From NCBI GenBank assembly GCA_963757565.1, contig CAVWSB010000003.1:1-64000 (forward strand): 64,000 bases of DNA, read 5' to 3'. Each line of letters starts with the position of its first letter. The first letter of the stretch is position 1. The position numbers and the translations under genes are program-made. Below the pieces are notes generated by a model. It was not told the DNA's origin. It saw nothing but the letters and a program-made list of their open reading frames with translations, and made no database searches. This stretch comes from PALSA-894 sp963757565 (GTDB lineage Bacteria; Pseudomonadota; Alphaproteobacteria; Rhizobiales; Xanthobacteraceae). Shown piece by piece: positions 51,068 to 59,740 of this stretch.

Positions 51068-51685
51068 ATGACCAAGACCATTTCGAAGCTGTATCCGACG
51101 TACGAGCGCGCCCAAGCCGCCGTGCGCGAACTAGAAACCGCTGGCGTCCCGCACAGCGACATCAGTATCGTCGCAAACAACGCCGACAACTGGTACTCCA
51201 AAGACGGCGTCTCCAGGCGTGTCGATCGCGATGGCGACGGCGTCGACGATCGTGCAGAAGGGGCTGGCGCGGGCGCTGGCATTGGGGCAGGGATTGGCGG
51301 CGCGGCCGGATTGCTTGCCGGTTTGGGCTTACTTGCGATCCCGGGTGTCGGCCCGGTGGTCGCCGCCGGCTGGCTCGTCGCCACCGCGGCGGGCGCGGCC
51401 GCGGGCGGTTTGACTGGCGGAATCGTCGGTGCATTGACTCAAGCTGGGGTGAGCGACGAAGACGCACAGGTCTACGCGGAGGGGGTGCGTCGCGGTGGGA
51501 CATTGGTGAGCGCGCGCGTCAATGATGCAGACGTGAGCCGTCTGGACGCCGTCCTCGATCGCTCAGCCCTGCGAACCGCCGATATGCGGACTTCATATAG
51601 TAAAACGGGCTGGAAGGGATTTGATACCGCCGCCACGCCCTACTCGGCCGACGAAGTACGCAAGTATCGCAGTTCTTGGGAGTAA
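51068..51685 (+). CDS. General stress protein 17M-like, glycine-zipper membrane protein
   Basis: 205 residues. The N-terminus TISKLYPTYERAQAAVRELE then TAGVPHSDISIVANN is the GSP17M/YflT-type fold. A hydrophobic glycine-zipper segment follows (GAGAGAGIGAGIGGAAGLLA and GPVVAAGWLVATAAGAAAGG), able to enter a membrane. The end has EDAQVYAEGVRRGGTLVSAR. It lies 12 bases after the PepSY-like gene, sharing its exact EcfG-type promoter. The family is linked to the general stress response; the molecular role is unknown. A terminator lies about 140 bases downstream. Confidence 0.8.
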   Translation: MTKTISKLYPTYERAQAAVRELETAGVPHSDISIVANNADNWYSKDGVSRRVDRDGDGVDDRAEGAGAGAGIGAGIGGAAGLLAGLGLLAIPGVGPVVAAGWLVATAAGAAAGGLTGGIVGALTQAGVSDEDAQVYAEGVRRGGTLVSARVNDADVSRLDAVLDRSALRTADMRTSYSKTGWKGFDTAATPYSADEVRKYRSSWE

Positions 51686-51824
51686 CACTGCGAAGGGCTC
51701 GGGTTCATTCGTGCAACGCGGCACCTTTTCCAGACGAGGGCACGCTTCCCCCTAGCGGTCCTCATACAGTTTGGGCGCGCCTGCGGCTGCAGATCAACCT
51801 TCCTCTTGCCTTTGAGCGTATGAG

Positions 51825-51863
51825 TAGCCCCGGCCGAAAAGAACACGGCCGGGGCTATCTTTT
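51825..51863 (+). terminator. Rho-independent terminator after the 17M-type gene
   Basis: TAGCCCCGGCCG and CGGCCGGGGCTA form a perfect 12 bp stem with a 9-base loop, followed by TCTTTTT. It lies about 140 bases after the stop at 51685. Confidence 0.8.
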
Positions 51864-52389
51864 TACACAAGCCAAATAGAGCGCCACTCTCTCGATGCAA
51901 GCAGGCATCGCACCGCAAGACCCCTCGCCCGCGAGCGTCGCGAACCTCAAGCTTCATGCGCCCGTTCGGTCGGGTGAGGTGCAGCACAGCCGTTGGTCAC
52001 GCGGTGCATTCACAGAGCCGGAATCGAGCACATGCCCGTAGGGTACCACTAGGACGAACGGAAACACCTGATCAGGGACAATTCACGTTGGCCTCGTGCC
52101 GCGTCGGCGGGGTTTTTTTCGGTCTCTGCCGATGTGGTCGAGCAGCTCGCGCGCTTCGTCCTGATCCAGCGTCCGCCGACGCGCGTCGGCAAGCTCGGCC
52201 TTACCGCGCGCGCGGACGATCCTAGCTCCGCGACGAAGGATGAGGCCATCGATCGTTCGTTAGAGGGCAGATAATGGTCGGCGCACTTCTATGTCGTGAT
52301 CAGCTTCGTCCGCGACGAGCAGGGCGAGCTTATGGGTGACCCGGCCATCGGGATGGGGCACGGCGCAGCGGTCGCGCGGGCTCGATCGC

Positions 52390-52500
52390 TGACCGCAACG
52401 AAGGAGCCGCAGGACTAATGCGAGCGAGCATCATGCGAGTGCCGCAGTTTCGACAGTCCGGCCTCTTGATCGAGTCTTCGTCCTTGGTGTGTACTTTGTC
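52390..52500 (-). pseudogene. Zinc-ribbon protein remnant
   Basis: Minus-strand frame SIKRPDCRNCGTRMMLARIS matches the start of a small CxxC protein common in rhizobia (..RP.CP.CG..MMLARIEP). Text is lost afterwards, and the second Cys pair is absent. A fragment only. Confidence 0.4.
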
Positions 52501-52654
52501 ACAGCAGTCCCCCCGCACCCAAGCTCAGCATGGAGTGGAACTCAGAGCCAATAAATTGATATTTACGCTGGGGAAAACGGCCACCCCGCCTTTCTCCTTT
52601 CAAAGGGGGACGGTCAGTGTCTTTTGACATGAATTGATCATTACAAGAGTGAAC

Positions 52655-52679
52655 GGAACGACTCCTCCCCATGGCGGTT
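52655..52679 (+). promoter_or_regulatory. EcfG-like promoter, -10 GGTT
   Basis: GGAAC followed by a 16-base spacer and GGTT, with the -10 element about 30 bases before the ATG at 52709. One mismatch. Confidence 0.5.
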
Positions 52680-52708
52680 GGTGCCCCACAACTCCAAGGA
52701 GGAAGGCA

Positions 52709-52972
52709 ATGAATGCACTCAAGACGATTCTCGCGGTTGCTATTCTCGCCAGCGGCACCACGCTCGCGATGGCTCAGGGCGCAGGCGGCGGTGGCGCGGG
52801 CGGCGGTGGCTCTGCCGGAGCTTCCGGCAGCGACGTAAACCCCAGCCGCCCAGGTCGCGGCGCCGATCAAAACCCGACCGGGCCCGGCGCAAATCCGAAG
52901 GCGGGCAACGTCGGCAGTACAAACACCGGTACGACATCTCCGACAGGCACACCCAATCCGGCCACGAAGTAG
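52709..52972 (+). CDS. Small secreted Gly-rich protein
   Basis: 87 residues from ATG 52709 with AAGGAGGAAGG upstream. Signal peptide MNALKTILAVAILASGTTLA, cut before QGAGGGG, then a disordered Gly/Ser/Pro/Asn/Thr tail (SAGASGSDVNPSRPGRGADQ, NPTGPGANPKAGNVGSTNTG). Resembles the proteins at 40630 and 47004 in layout. An EcfG-like promoter precedes it and a terminator follows it. Confidence 0.8.
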   Translation: MNALKTILAVAILASGTTLAMAQGAGGGGAGGGGSAGASGSDVNPSRPGRGADQNPTGPGANPKAGNVGSTNTGTTSPTGTPNPATK

Positions 52973-53001
52973 ATTGCCTTCAGCAAGCTCCTCTTTCGTG
53001 G

Positions 53002-53046
53002 AAGGCCCCGCCGCTCGGCTTCGCGCCGCGCGGTGGGCTTTTTTTC
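53002..53046 (+). terminator. Rho-independent terminator after the Gly-rich secreted protein
   Basis: AAGGCCCCGCCGC pairs imperfectly with GCGGTGGGCTT (one bulge), a GC-rich loop between, followed by seven T. It lies about 30 bases after the stop at 52972. Confidence 0.7.
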
Positions 53047-53689
53047 GTCTCAGCCAACGTCCTTATGATGAGCTATCCCACCACCAAGGTGACAAGAAAA
53101 CCGCGGCGCACGGATGCCGGGGTTGGGGAAGCATCTCGGGCTTGGTGCAAGCAATCATTCCCATGATACCGCCGTCGTTCATTAAATGTCCGACATCGTT
53201 CCGAATTTACCTCTCCTCTCAGGAGACCGAGGCCGCCAACTAGGGGTCTAGTTCGTTCAGCGCGATCAACAGCGGGGGGGTCGTCGCGGCGCGGCTGCGC
53301 GCTGGATGCCCAACCGTCCTAGACGTGTCGCGATGAATGTGGTGTGCGTCCTACGCGCACCGCCATTACGAGGCGCGGTGTACGGCGATTTGCCAGATCC
53401 TTCAGAGCGGCACCGTCAGCAGCGGGGGATTCCTCACGTACAGGCGGGAGCGCTGCAACGTCAGTCAGTCATCGACGTCAAGGCCTAGACCCGATGCCTT
53501 GTACGGTATCGCACCTAAGAGTTCAGTATCGAACGCACGCGCCCGCTCATTGGTTCGTTGTGGCAGTGAACTTGCCCGCAATCGCATCGAAGGGTGAGAA
53601 CTTCCCCACCAAGTCCGTTGCTGGCTGTCTTCCGACAAGCCGCGCCGTTCTTGGACATGCTGGACAACGGGCTTGATTTGTTGTGGGTG

Positions 53690-53830
53690 GATTCGACGCG
53701 GTTCCACATCTTGCCAATGTCCGACGCCCGTCGCCAGAGACTTCGCTGCCTGCAATCCCGCAAAGCCCGCCCCCACTATGGCGACCGGGAGCGCGCGGAG
53801 AAACGGGCCCCTGTTCCTCGCTCGGCGTGA
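53690..53830 (-). pseudogene. NAD(P)/FAD oxidoreductase (Ndh-like), N-terminal remnant
   Basis: The minus strand reads LRALPVAIVGAGFAGLQAAK then SLATG, the first FAD-binding loop of type II NADH dehydrogenases. The text after it is not recognisable as the family. About 30 of 400 or more residues remain. Confidence 0.5.
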
Positions 53831-53856
53831 TTTTTTTTCGTGTTTACGGCGATCCG

Positions 53857-54135
53857 TTATCGGATTAGGAAAAACGCAGTGCTGCCGATCAACACCAGTG
53901 AAATCAGGATGACTGCCCCGAAGTACAGGTACACTCCCTTGCCGCCGTCTTCATCCGAACGGGAATTTAGATCGACCTCGTTCTGAAGCGCTAGACTGAG
54001 GGCGGCGGAGGTTATCGGCGTGCCCGCCGCCTCTTCATCAGTACCGAGAGGTGCGGCGGCTGGATCAAAGCCCGCGACTTTGTCGCTGGTCCGGCCGGCA
54101 TCAATCTGGGACCGGAGCATATCGACCGAGGTCAT
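53857..54135 (-). CDS. Small tail-anchored membrane protein
   Basis: 92 residues. The first 65 are hydrophilic (MTSVDMLRSQIDAGRTSDKV, then AAPLGTDEEAAGTPITSAAL) and the last 25 are one membrane helix (GVYLYFGAVILISLVLIGST) ending FFLIR. A C-tail anchor with the N-part in the cytoplasm is the likely topology. Not recognised. It lies among remnants, so its expression is uncertain. Confidence 0.6.
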   Translation of the reverse strand: MTSVDMLRSQIDAGRTSDKVAGFDPAAAPLGTDEEAAGTPITSAALSLALQNEVDLNSRSDEDGGKGVYLYFGAVILISLVLIGSTAFFLIR

Positions 54136-54648
54136 GATTCTTCACCTGTTCAGCCGTAAGCCGTTCCACGCGCCGAGAACAGAATTTCTAAGGGATATTT
54201 ATTCTTCTGTTTACCGGCGGCATCCAATCGTTCGTGGTTACACCAGCCCACACTTCATTCTCCGCATAAAAACATAACGACGCTCCCAAGCAAAAGTTAC
54301 AGTTCAAAATATTTTCCAATCGACTTCGAGACACCTAACATTTGTTAGACTTCGTATGGTGCCCGGCGGACTTATAAAAGGGCTGCGATGTCGTATGAGC
54401 GGGAGCCCTTGCGAGTTGACTCTGGGAGGGCTGTTTGCCTTGCCGGCGGCAAACGATGCTGAGTCGCAGCTGGCGCATCTAGATTGGAAAGAGATCGACA
54501 TCCCGGGCCGCGCATCGCTCGCCCTTGCCCCGTGAGCAATGCCGGCGCTTAGATCTGCTGTGCAAGCGTTACCAAAGGGATGGCGCGGGCTCTGGCCCGC
54601 AGGCGCCGCCGCTTAGGAACATCGCTGCCTGCTTCGCATTGATCGGAC
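54136..54648. other. AT-richer spacer with a short open frame
   Basis: 513 bases. An ORF of 59 codons (54356-54535, beginning MVPGGLIKGLRCRMSGSPCE) has no ribosome-binding site or family pattern. GGAAC-N16-CATT at 54616-54640 resembles an EcfG promoter for the next gene. Nothing else. Confidence 0.35.
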
Positions 54649-55407
54649 ATGGCCCCGCCGCGAACAAAACCGCTTCCTCAAGCGCCTCAGCGGGCGCGCG
54701 CCTCGGCTCGCCGCCCAGAGGTCCATATCTTACCGCCAGCTCGACCGGCGCTTTCGCTGGGCGCCCGCCGCTGCCGCGCGAAATTTCTCCATCATTTTCC
54801 GAAGGGCTTTCACGACGAGACGTACGTAGACTGGGAGCGCGACTACAAATGGAACGCCCACGAACGGTGGGAAAATTCCCTTAACGAGGCGGCTTTTCGC
54901 AAGCTCCTGAAAGCCGGCGCGTTCGATGAGATCGCTGCAAAGGCGGTCGCTATTAAATCGCGCACCAATTTGCTTTTTTCCTTCGAGAAAATGGCCCTGC
55001 GCGATGCGCTCAAATTGCCGGCCGGGGCGCGTGCCTTCGCGGAAGGGCTGTTTCAGCTGCTTTATGGTCCGGACGACCTGCCGGTCCGGTTCGAAGCTTG
55101 GTGCGGTGCGATTGGTGCACTGCCTCGCCGCCAAACGCGTGTCCTGACGTGGCCGGTTGTCACCGTGTTCGGCTTTCTCGCTCTGCCAAAGCAGCATTTT
55201 TATCTAAAGCCAAACGTGACGCGACGTGCATTGGATTCATACGGTTTGCACTTCAAATACCGATCGCAGCCTAACGCAGAGACTTACAGCGAGCTGCTCT
55301 CGCTCGCACGACGGGTAAAGCGAGATCTCACCTTACTTCATCCGCGTGACATGATCGACATCCAGTCATTTCTCTGGGTGCAGGGCTCGGACGAATATCC
55401 GGGGTGA
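54649..55407 (+). CDS. Conserved hypothetical protein
   Basis: Up to 252 residues. From about residue 45 the text is protein-like and conserved in style: AKFLHHFPKGFHDETYVDWE, then AHERWENSLNEAAFRKLLKA, LLFSFEKMALRDALKLPAGA, LPRRQTRVLTWPVVTVFGFL, FYLKPNVTRRALDSYGLHFK and HPRDMIDIQSFLWVQGSDEY. The first 40 residues (PRTKPLPQAPQRARASARRP) look like out-of-frame sequence, so the real start may be elsewhere or an indel lies near 54770. The family is unnamed as far as I can tell, and function is unknown. It precedes the PoxB-like gene by 42 bases. Confidence 0.65.
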   Translation: MAPPRTKPLPQAPQRARASARRPEVHILPPARPALSLGARRCRAKFLHHFPKGFHDETYVDWERDYKWNAHERWENSLNEAAFRKLLKAGAFDEIAAKAVAIKSRTNLLFSFEKMALRDALKLPAGARAFAEGLFQLLYGPDDLPVRFEAWCGAIGALPRRQTRVLTWPVVTVFGFLALPKQHFYLKPNVTRRALDSYGLHFKYRSQPNAETYSELLSLARRVKRDLTLLHPRDMIDIQSFLWVQGSDEYPG

Positions 55408-55449
55408 TTCGGAAAACCGGAGCGACCAACCTGACCGCTGGAGAGCCTG

Positions 55450-57204
55450 ATGGCCAAGACCGCCGCCGACGTCCTTGTCGAAACCCTGCTCGATTGGGGT
55501 GTCGATACCATCTTCGGCATCCCGGGTGACGGCATCAACGGCATCATGGAGGCGCTGCGGACGCGGCAAGACAAGGTGCGCTTCGTCCAGGTTCGCCACG
55601 AAGAATCCGCCGCCTTCATGGCGTGTGGATATGCCAAGTTCACAGGGCGGCTGGGAGTCTGTCTTGCCACTTCGGGTCCCGGCGGCATTCACCTCCTGAA
55701 CGGACTTTACGATGCCAAGCTGGACGGTGCGCCGGTGTTGGCGATCACCGGTCTGCAGTACCACGACCTTATCCACACGTTCACGCAACAGGATGTCGAA
55801 CTCGATAAGCTGTTCATGGACGCGTGCGTCTATAACGCGCGGATCATGGGACCGGCGCACGTTGAGAACGTTGTGGCGCTGGCCTGCCGGTCAGCGCTGG
55901 CGAATGCGGGGCCGGCCCACGTCACAATGCCGGTCGACTTGCAGTCTCTTCCGCTGAAGTCAGACACGCGCTCGCCGCGCAACGTCGCGCATCATGTCTC
56001 TGCGGCGCGCGCGGGCGTGGCCTCGATACCTCCCACCGCCACGCTCGATGCGGCGGCAGCGATTCTCAATGAGGGAAAAAAGGTCTGCATCCTGGCGGGG
56101 CGCGGCGCACTCGGCGCCCGCGATGAGCTTGCGGCCATATCGGAAAAGCTTGCGGCGCCGGTTGCGAAGGCGCTTCTCGGCAAGGCGGCGCTCGAGGACA
56201 TGCATCCCAACTGTACCGGTGGGGTCGGCCTTCTCGGAACCGCGCCGTCGCAGGATGCGCTTGAAGGCTGTGACACGCTGCTGATCGTCGGCAGCTCGTT
56301 CCCGTACGTCGAGTTTTATCCCAAGCCAGGGCAGGCGCGCGCGATCCAGATCGACAGCGATGGCGCGCGTATCGCTCTTCGCTATCCGGTCGAGTGCGGC
56401 CTCGTGGGGGATTCCGCTTTGACTTTAGTTGCGCTGAACGGCCGGATCGCCGCGAAAGAGGACCGCAAGTTCCTCGAAGCCGCGCAGAAGGGCGTGAAGT
56501 CCTGGCGCGAGGATCTCGCCGAGCAAGGCAAGGTCCGCGACCGGCCCATGAAGCCGCAAGTCGTCGCCTATGCGCTGAACGAACTTTTGCGCAACGATTG
56601 CATCCTCACCACGGATTCCGGCACCAACACCTCATGGGCGGCGCGCTTCCTGGACATTCGCGGCGACATGATGTTTTCGGTCTCGGGCAACCTTGCCAGC
56701 ATGGCATGCGGACTTCCCTACGCGAATGCAGCCGCGCTCGCCTATCCGGGCCGGCAGGTGGTGGCGCTTGTGGGCGACGGCGGTCTCAGCATGCTGATGG
56801 CCGAACTGGCGACCGCCGCCAAATACGATCTCAACGTCAAGATCGTGGTGCTCAAGAACAACAGCCTCGGCCAGATTAAATGGGAGCAGATGGCCTTCCT
56901 CGGCAATCCTGAATTCGGCTGCGACCTGCATCCGATCAACTACGCGGCGGTAGCCCGGGCGTGCGGCATTGCGGGCTATAGTGTTTCCGAGCCTGAGCAG
57001 TGCGCCAGCACTCTACGCGAGGCGTTTGGCGTATCAGGTCCAGTCCTCGTTGAGGCGGTCGTCGACGGCAATGAACCCCCATTGCCGCCGAAGACCAGTT
57101 TCGAACAGGCGCGCCACATGGCGGGAGCGCTCGCGCGCGGAACGGCCGATGCGGGCAACATCGCCAAGAACCTCGTCCGGGATACGGTTCGGCAGCTGAT
57201 TTAA
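55450..57204 (+). CDS. Thiamine diphosphate enzyme, pyruvate oxidase/dehydrogenase-like (PoxB family)
   Basis: 584 residues. The N-terminal PYR domain has VDTIFGIPGDGINGIMEALR and the catalytic Glu in VRHEESAAFMACGYAKFTGR. The middle domain has VCILAGRGALGARDELAAIS. The C-terminal PP domain has the thiamine loop VVALVGDGGLSMLMAELATA and VVLKNNSLGQIKWEQMAFLG. The length and order match PoxB and acetolactate-synthase relatives (about 570). The choice between pyruvate oxidase, acetolactate synthase or another 2-oxoacid decarboxylase is open; PoxB-type proteins are often stationary-phase genes, which suits this neighbourhood. Confidence 0.85.
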   Translation: MAKTAADVLVETLLDWGVDTIFGIPGDGINGIMEALRTRQDKVRFVQVRHEESAAFMACGYAKFTGRLGVCLATSGPGGIHLLNGLYDAKLDGAPVLAITGLQYHDLIHTFTQQDVELDKLFMDACVYNARIMGPAHVENVVALACRSALANAGPAHVTMPVDLQSLPLKSDTRSPRNVAHHVSAARAGVASIPPTATLDAAAAILNEGKKVCILAGRGALGARDELAAISEKLAAPVAKALLGKAALEDMHPNCTGGVGLLGTAPSQDALEGCDTLLIVGSSFPYVEFYPKPGQARAIQIDSDGARIALRYPVECGLVGDSALTLVALNGRIAAKEDRKFLEAAQKGVKSWREDLAEQGKVRDRPMKPQVVAYALNELLRNDCILTTDSGTNTSWAARFLDIRGDMMFSVSGNLASMACGLPYANAAALAYPGRQVVALVGDGGLSMLMAELATAAKYDLNVKIVVLKNNSLGQIKWEQMAFLGNPEFGCDLHPINYAAVARACGIAGYSVSEPEQCASTLREAFGVSGPVLVEAVVDGNEPPLPPKTSFEQARHMAGALARGTADAGNIAKNLVRDTVRQLI

Positions 57205-57376
57205 GGGTCATCTTGGGAGGCCCTCCTTGCAAGTCGCGTTATTTAAAGTGGGTTGCAGTGTCCGTCGGACCTAAGGCTTACATGCGGTCTATTGGGCCCG
57301 CCCTGAACCGACAAAGCTTCACCTCGTTGACTGACGACGAATACATGGTCGGTGGGAAAAGAGCGCGAGTCGTGCG

Positions 57377-58099
57377 ATGACCGATGTGCTGATTGGTACC
57401 TCAGGTTGGCAATATGACTCTTGGAGAGGCCCATTCTTTCCGCGCCAACTACGGATTAAGGATCAGCTTTGCTACTACGCAACTCAGTTCCGGACGACCG
57501 AACTTAACGGCGTGTTCTACCGCACCCCGACTGAAGAGGCCGTAAGGGGATGGCGTGATCGAACGCCGAACGATTTCGTATTCGCATGGAAGGCATCGAA
57601 GTTCATCACGCATTGGAAGCGGTTATCCGAGCGTTCGGAGAACAGCTTGGAGCTGCTTGAAAGCCGCGTATCTCTGCTGGGCCCAAAAGCCGGTCCTATC
57701 CTGTTTCAACTTCCTCCTCAGTTTGCGTGCAACGACGAGCGTCTCGCGTCGTTTATCAAGATGCTCAATCCCAAGCGCCGCTACGTCTTTGAATTCCGCC
57801 ACCCCAGCTGGTACGCACCGCGTATCTTGCGTCTATTGTCGCAAGCCAACATTGCGTTGTGCATTTCCGATCATGCCGATGCGCCGGCGCCATGGAAGCG
57901 CACCGCCGATTTTGTTTACGTGCGGGGGCACGGGCCGGGCGGACGCTACAAGGGACACTACGCGCCCGGGATACTTGCAAGATGGCAAAAGACGATCAAA
58001 GTTTGGCGCGCGGGCGGCTTTGACGTTTATGTTTATTTTGACAACGACCAGAAGAGCGCCGCACCACTCGATGGTTTGCGCCTGCAGGCAAAAATGTAG
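57377..58099 (+). CDS. DUF72 family protein
   Basis: 240 residues: VLIGTSGWQYDSWRGPFFPR at the start, ELNGVFYRTPTEEAVRGWRD, FVFAWKASKFITHWKRLSER, GPILFQLPPQF, RYVFEFRHPSWYAP and VYVYFDNDQKSAAP near the end, all DUF72 landmarks. Unlike the copy at 28841 it lacks a basic N-terminal extension and has the normal family length. The function of the family is unsettled. It stands alone, codirectional with the PoxB-like gene. Confidence 0.85.
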   Translation: MTDVLIGTSGWQYDSWRGPFFPRQLRIKDQLCYYATQFRTTELNGVFYRTPTEEAVRGWRDRTPNDFVFAWKASKFITHWKRLSERSENSLELLESRVSLLGPKAGPILFQLPPQFACNDERLASFIKMLNPKRRYVFEFRHPSWYAPRILRLLSQANIALCISDHADAPAPWKRTADFVYVRGHGPGGRYKGHYAPGILARWQKTIKVWRAGGFDVYVYFDNDQKSAAPLDGLRLQAKM

Positions 58100-58329
58100 G
58101 AGGATGCATTATTCCAGGGGTGGAGGGCGCAGCTTCGTTCAGAACTTTTGGCCAAATTGGCATCCAGCTGGTCGGACGATTGTAGAGCGGCTATGGCGGC
58201 TGCGTCGCGTTCCGGCCGATTTTTCCGCATGAGCCTGATCCTTCAAGATTATGCGGTGCGCAGGACTCGCTTGAGCCACCCAATCCAAGGGGCGCCTTAA
58301 ATTTGTTCCAGCACTTTAAGACATGACGA

Positions 58330-58354
58330 GGAACGGGCACGCTTCATTAGCGTT
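58330..58354 (+). promoter_or_regulatory. EcfG-type promoter (exact) for diheme cytochrome gene
   Basis: GGAAC, 16 bases, CGTT. The -10 element is 19 bases before ATG 58373 and 34 before ATG 58388; the latter spacing is closer to that at the other exact sites. Confidence 0.75.
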
Positions 58355-58372
58355 CTACTGCGCGGTCAAGCA

Positions 58373-59308
58373 ATGTACAGAGAACTGATGGCACTCCGGA
58401 TCACCAGAGGTTATGCTCTCCTCGGGCTCGCACTGGCAGGGTCTGTGGTCGGGCTCGGCGTCTGGATGGCCACGGCGCCGAAGCCTGCGTTTTCGGAGTC
58501 CACTACCCTATTGGAGGGCGGCAATGCCGACAAGGGGAAGGCAGTTTTCGCCGCGGGCGACTGCGCTTCCTGCCACGCTTCCCCAGGGCAGACTGACAGG
58601 CTCAAGCTGGGAGGCGGTCTTTCCATCGCCTCACCTTTTGGGACATTCCGTGCGCCAAATATTTCGAGCGACCCCATGGATGGGATCGGACGATGGCGCC
58701 CAATCGACCTCGCCAATGCCTTAATCAGCGGCGTGTCCCCGGCGGGAGCCCATTACTATCCAGTGCTGCCCTATCCAAGCTACGTGCAAATGAAGACCGA
58801 AGACGTCAAAGACTTGATGGCGTTCCTGCGTACGCTCCCGCCTGTCAGCGGCAGGGCCCCGCCCCATGAATTGAATCCTCTGTTTCGGATCCGCCGATTT
58901 GTGGGCATGTGGAAGCTTCTTTTTTTGGAAGCCAGAGTTTCGGAGCCGAGTAGTGCCGCAGAATCACAAGAGGCGCGTGGTCGTTATCTGGTGGAAACGC
59001 TTGCTCATTGCGCAGAGTGTCATTCATCCCGCAACGTGCTTGGTGCTATAAAACCCGCAACCCGGTTTGCAGGCGGTCCCAACCCCGAGGGTCTCGGCTT
59101 TGCACCGAACATTACCCCTCAGCGCCTGCAATGGTCGCGTGAACAGCTCATTGAAATGCTGACTTCGGGGTACACTCCGCATGAAAAATACGTTGGTGCG
59201 GGCATGGCTGGCGTCGTTTCGAACACGGCACAGCTTCCTGCGAGTGACCGAGAGGCAATGGCAACTTACGTCCAGTCGCTCCCCGCTCGCACGACACCTC
59301 TTCCGTGA
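58373..59308 (+). CDS. Membrane-anchored diheme cytochrome c
   Basis: Up to 311 residues. ATG 58388 (MALRITRGYALLGLALAGSV) is a likely true start given the promoter position. Residues 10-32 form an N-terminal anchor or uncleaved signal. Two heme sites: CASCH near residue 64 and CAECH near residue 210, each followed by Met candidates. This matches the two-domain cytochromes that feed electrons from periplasmic alcohol or sugar dehydrogenases to oxidases. It converges with the cox operon, with six bases between the two stops. An exact EcfG-type promoter links it to stress control. Confidence 0.85.
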   Translation: MYRELMALRITRGYALLGLALAGSVVGLGVWMATAPKPAFSESTTLLEGGNADKGKAVFAAGDCASCHASPGQTDRLKLGGGLSIASPFGTFRAPNISSDPMDGIGRWRPIDLANALISGVSPAGAHYYPVLPYPSYVQMKTEDVKDLMAFLRTLPPVSGRAPPHELNPLFRIRRFVGMWKLLFLEARVSEPSSAAESQEARGRYLVETLAHCAECHSSRNVLGAIKPATRFAGGPNPEGLGFAPNITPQRLQWSREQLIEMLTSGYTPHEKYVGAGMAGVVSNTAQLPASDREAMATYVQSLPARTTPLP

Positions 59309-59314
59309 CCATGC

Positions 59315-59740
59315 CTAATGAGCATAGAGAAACGCCGCAACGTCTCGCGCTTCTCGATCGCCGATTCCTGTGACAGGCATCGCGGAACCCGGGGCGTAAT
59401 CCTGGGGGGCAACAATCCAGCCAATCAGGTCGTCTGCTGAGTTGCGTACCCGACCCGCAATAAACACCCGTGCACGCAGTCCCTCCAGCGCCGGTCCCAC
59501 TTTTCCGTCCGCACCCGGTACGCCTGCTATGCTGTGGCAGCCACCGCACCCATAGCGGCGGACAAGGTCTGGTGCCCGGTCCGGATTACCGCGTGTCATG
59601 GCGATCGCAACCGCCTTCTTCTTTTGAGAAGCGGATACCCATAATCCACTTGTCGTACCCAAAACCGCAAGCAGAACCACACCGCCGGCAACCCAAGAAA
59701 TGAGTGGCCGGGTTCGAGTGTCAAAACGCAATGTGGTCAT
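59315..59740 (-). CDS. Membrane-anchored monoheme cytochrome c
   Basis: 141 residues from ATG 59740, which overlaps the ctaG stop as ATGA. MTTLRFDTRTRPLISWVAGG leads to an N-terminal membrane helix (VVLLAVLGTTSGLWVSA), and the heme site is RRYGCGGCHSIAGVPGADGK, with a Met in SAMPVTGIGDREARDVAAFL. Last gene of the coupled oxidase operon, so it is a likely electron donor or accessory subunit of that oxidase. Confidence 0.85.
   Translation of the reverse strand: MTTLRFDTRTRPLISWVAGGVVLLAVLGTTSGLWVSASQKKKAVAIAMTRGNPDRAPDLVRRYGCGGCHSIAGVPGADGKVGPALEGLRARVFIAGRVRNSADDLIGWIVAPQDYAPGSAMPVTGIGDREARDVAAFLYAH

Larger units (their letters stand above)
51686..52708. other. Gene-poor kilobase
   Basis: No intact gene. 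It contains the terminator at 51825-51863, the zinc-ribbon remnant at 52390-52500 and the EcfG-like promoter at 52655. Around 52100 a GC-rich hairpin with a seven-T tract may be another terminator. Remaining frames are short and lack family patterns. Confidence 0.4.
52973..53856. other. Gene-poor stretch with terminator and NADH-dehydrogenase remnant
   Basis: 884 bases. The terminator at 53002-53046 and the remnant at 53690-53830 are listed separately. Overlapping frames of 60-110 codons at 53300-53680 show Arg/Cys-rich text with no family pattern and are probably noise. Confidence 0.4.

Noticed and set aside
53300..53680. Overlapping plus-strand frames of 60-110 codons
   Set aside because: Arg/Cys-rich, mutually overlapping, no start signals or family text.
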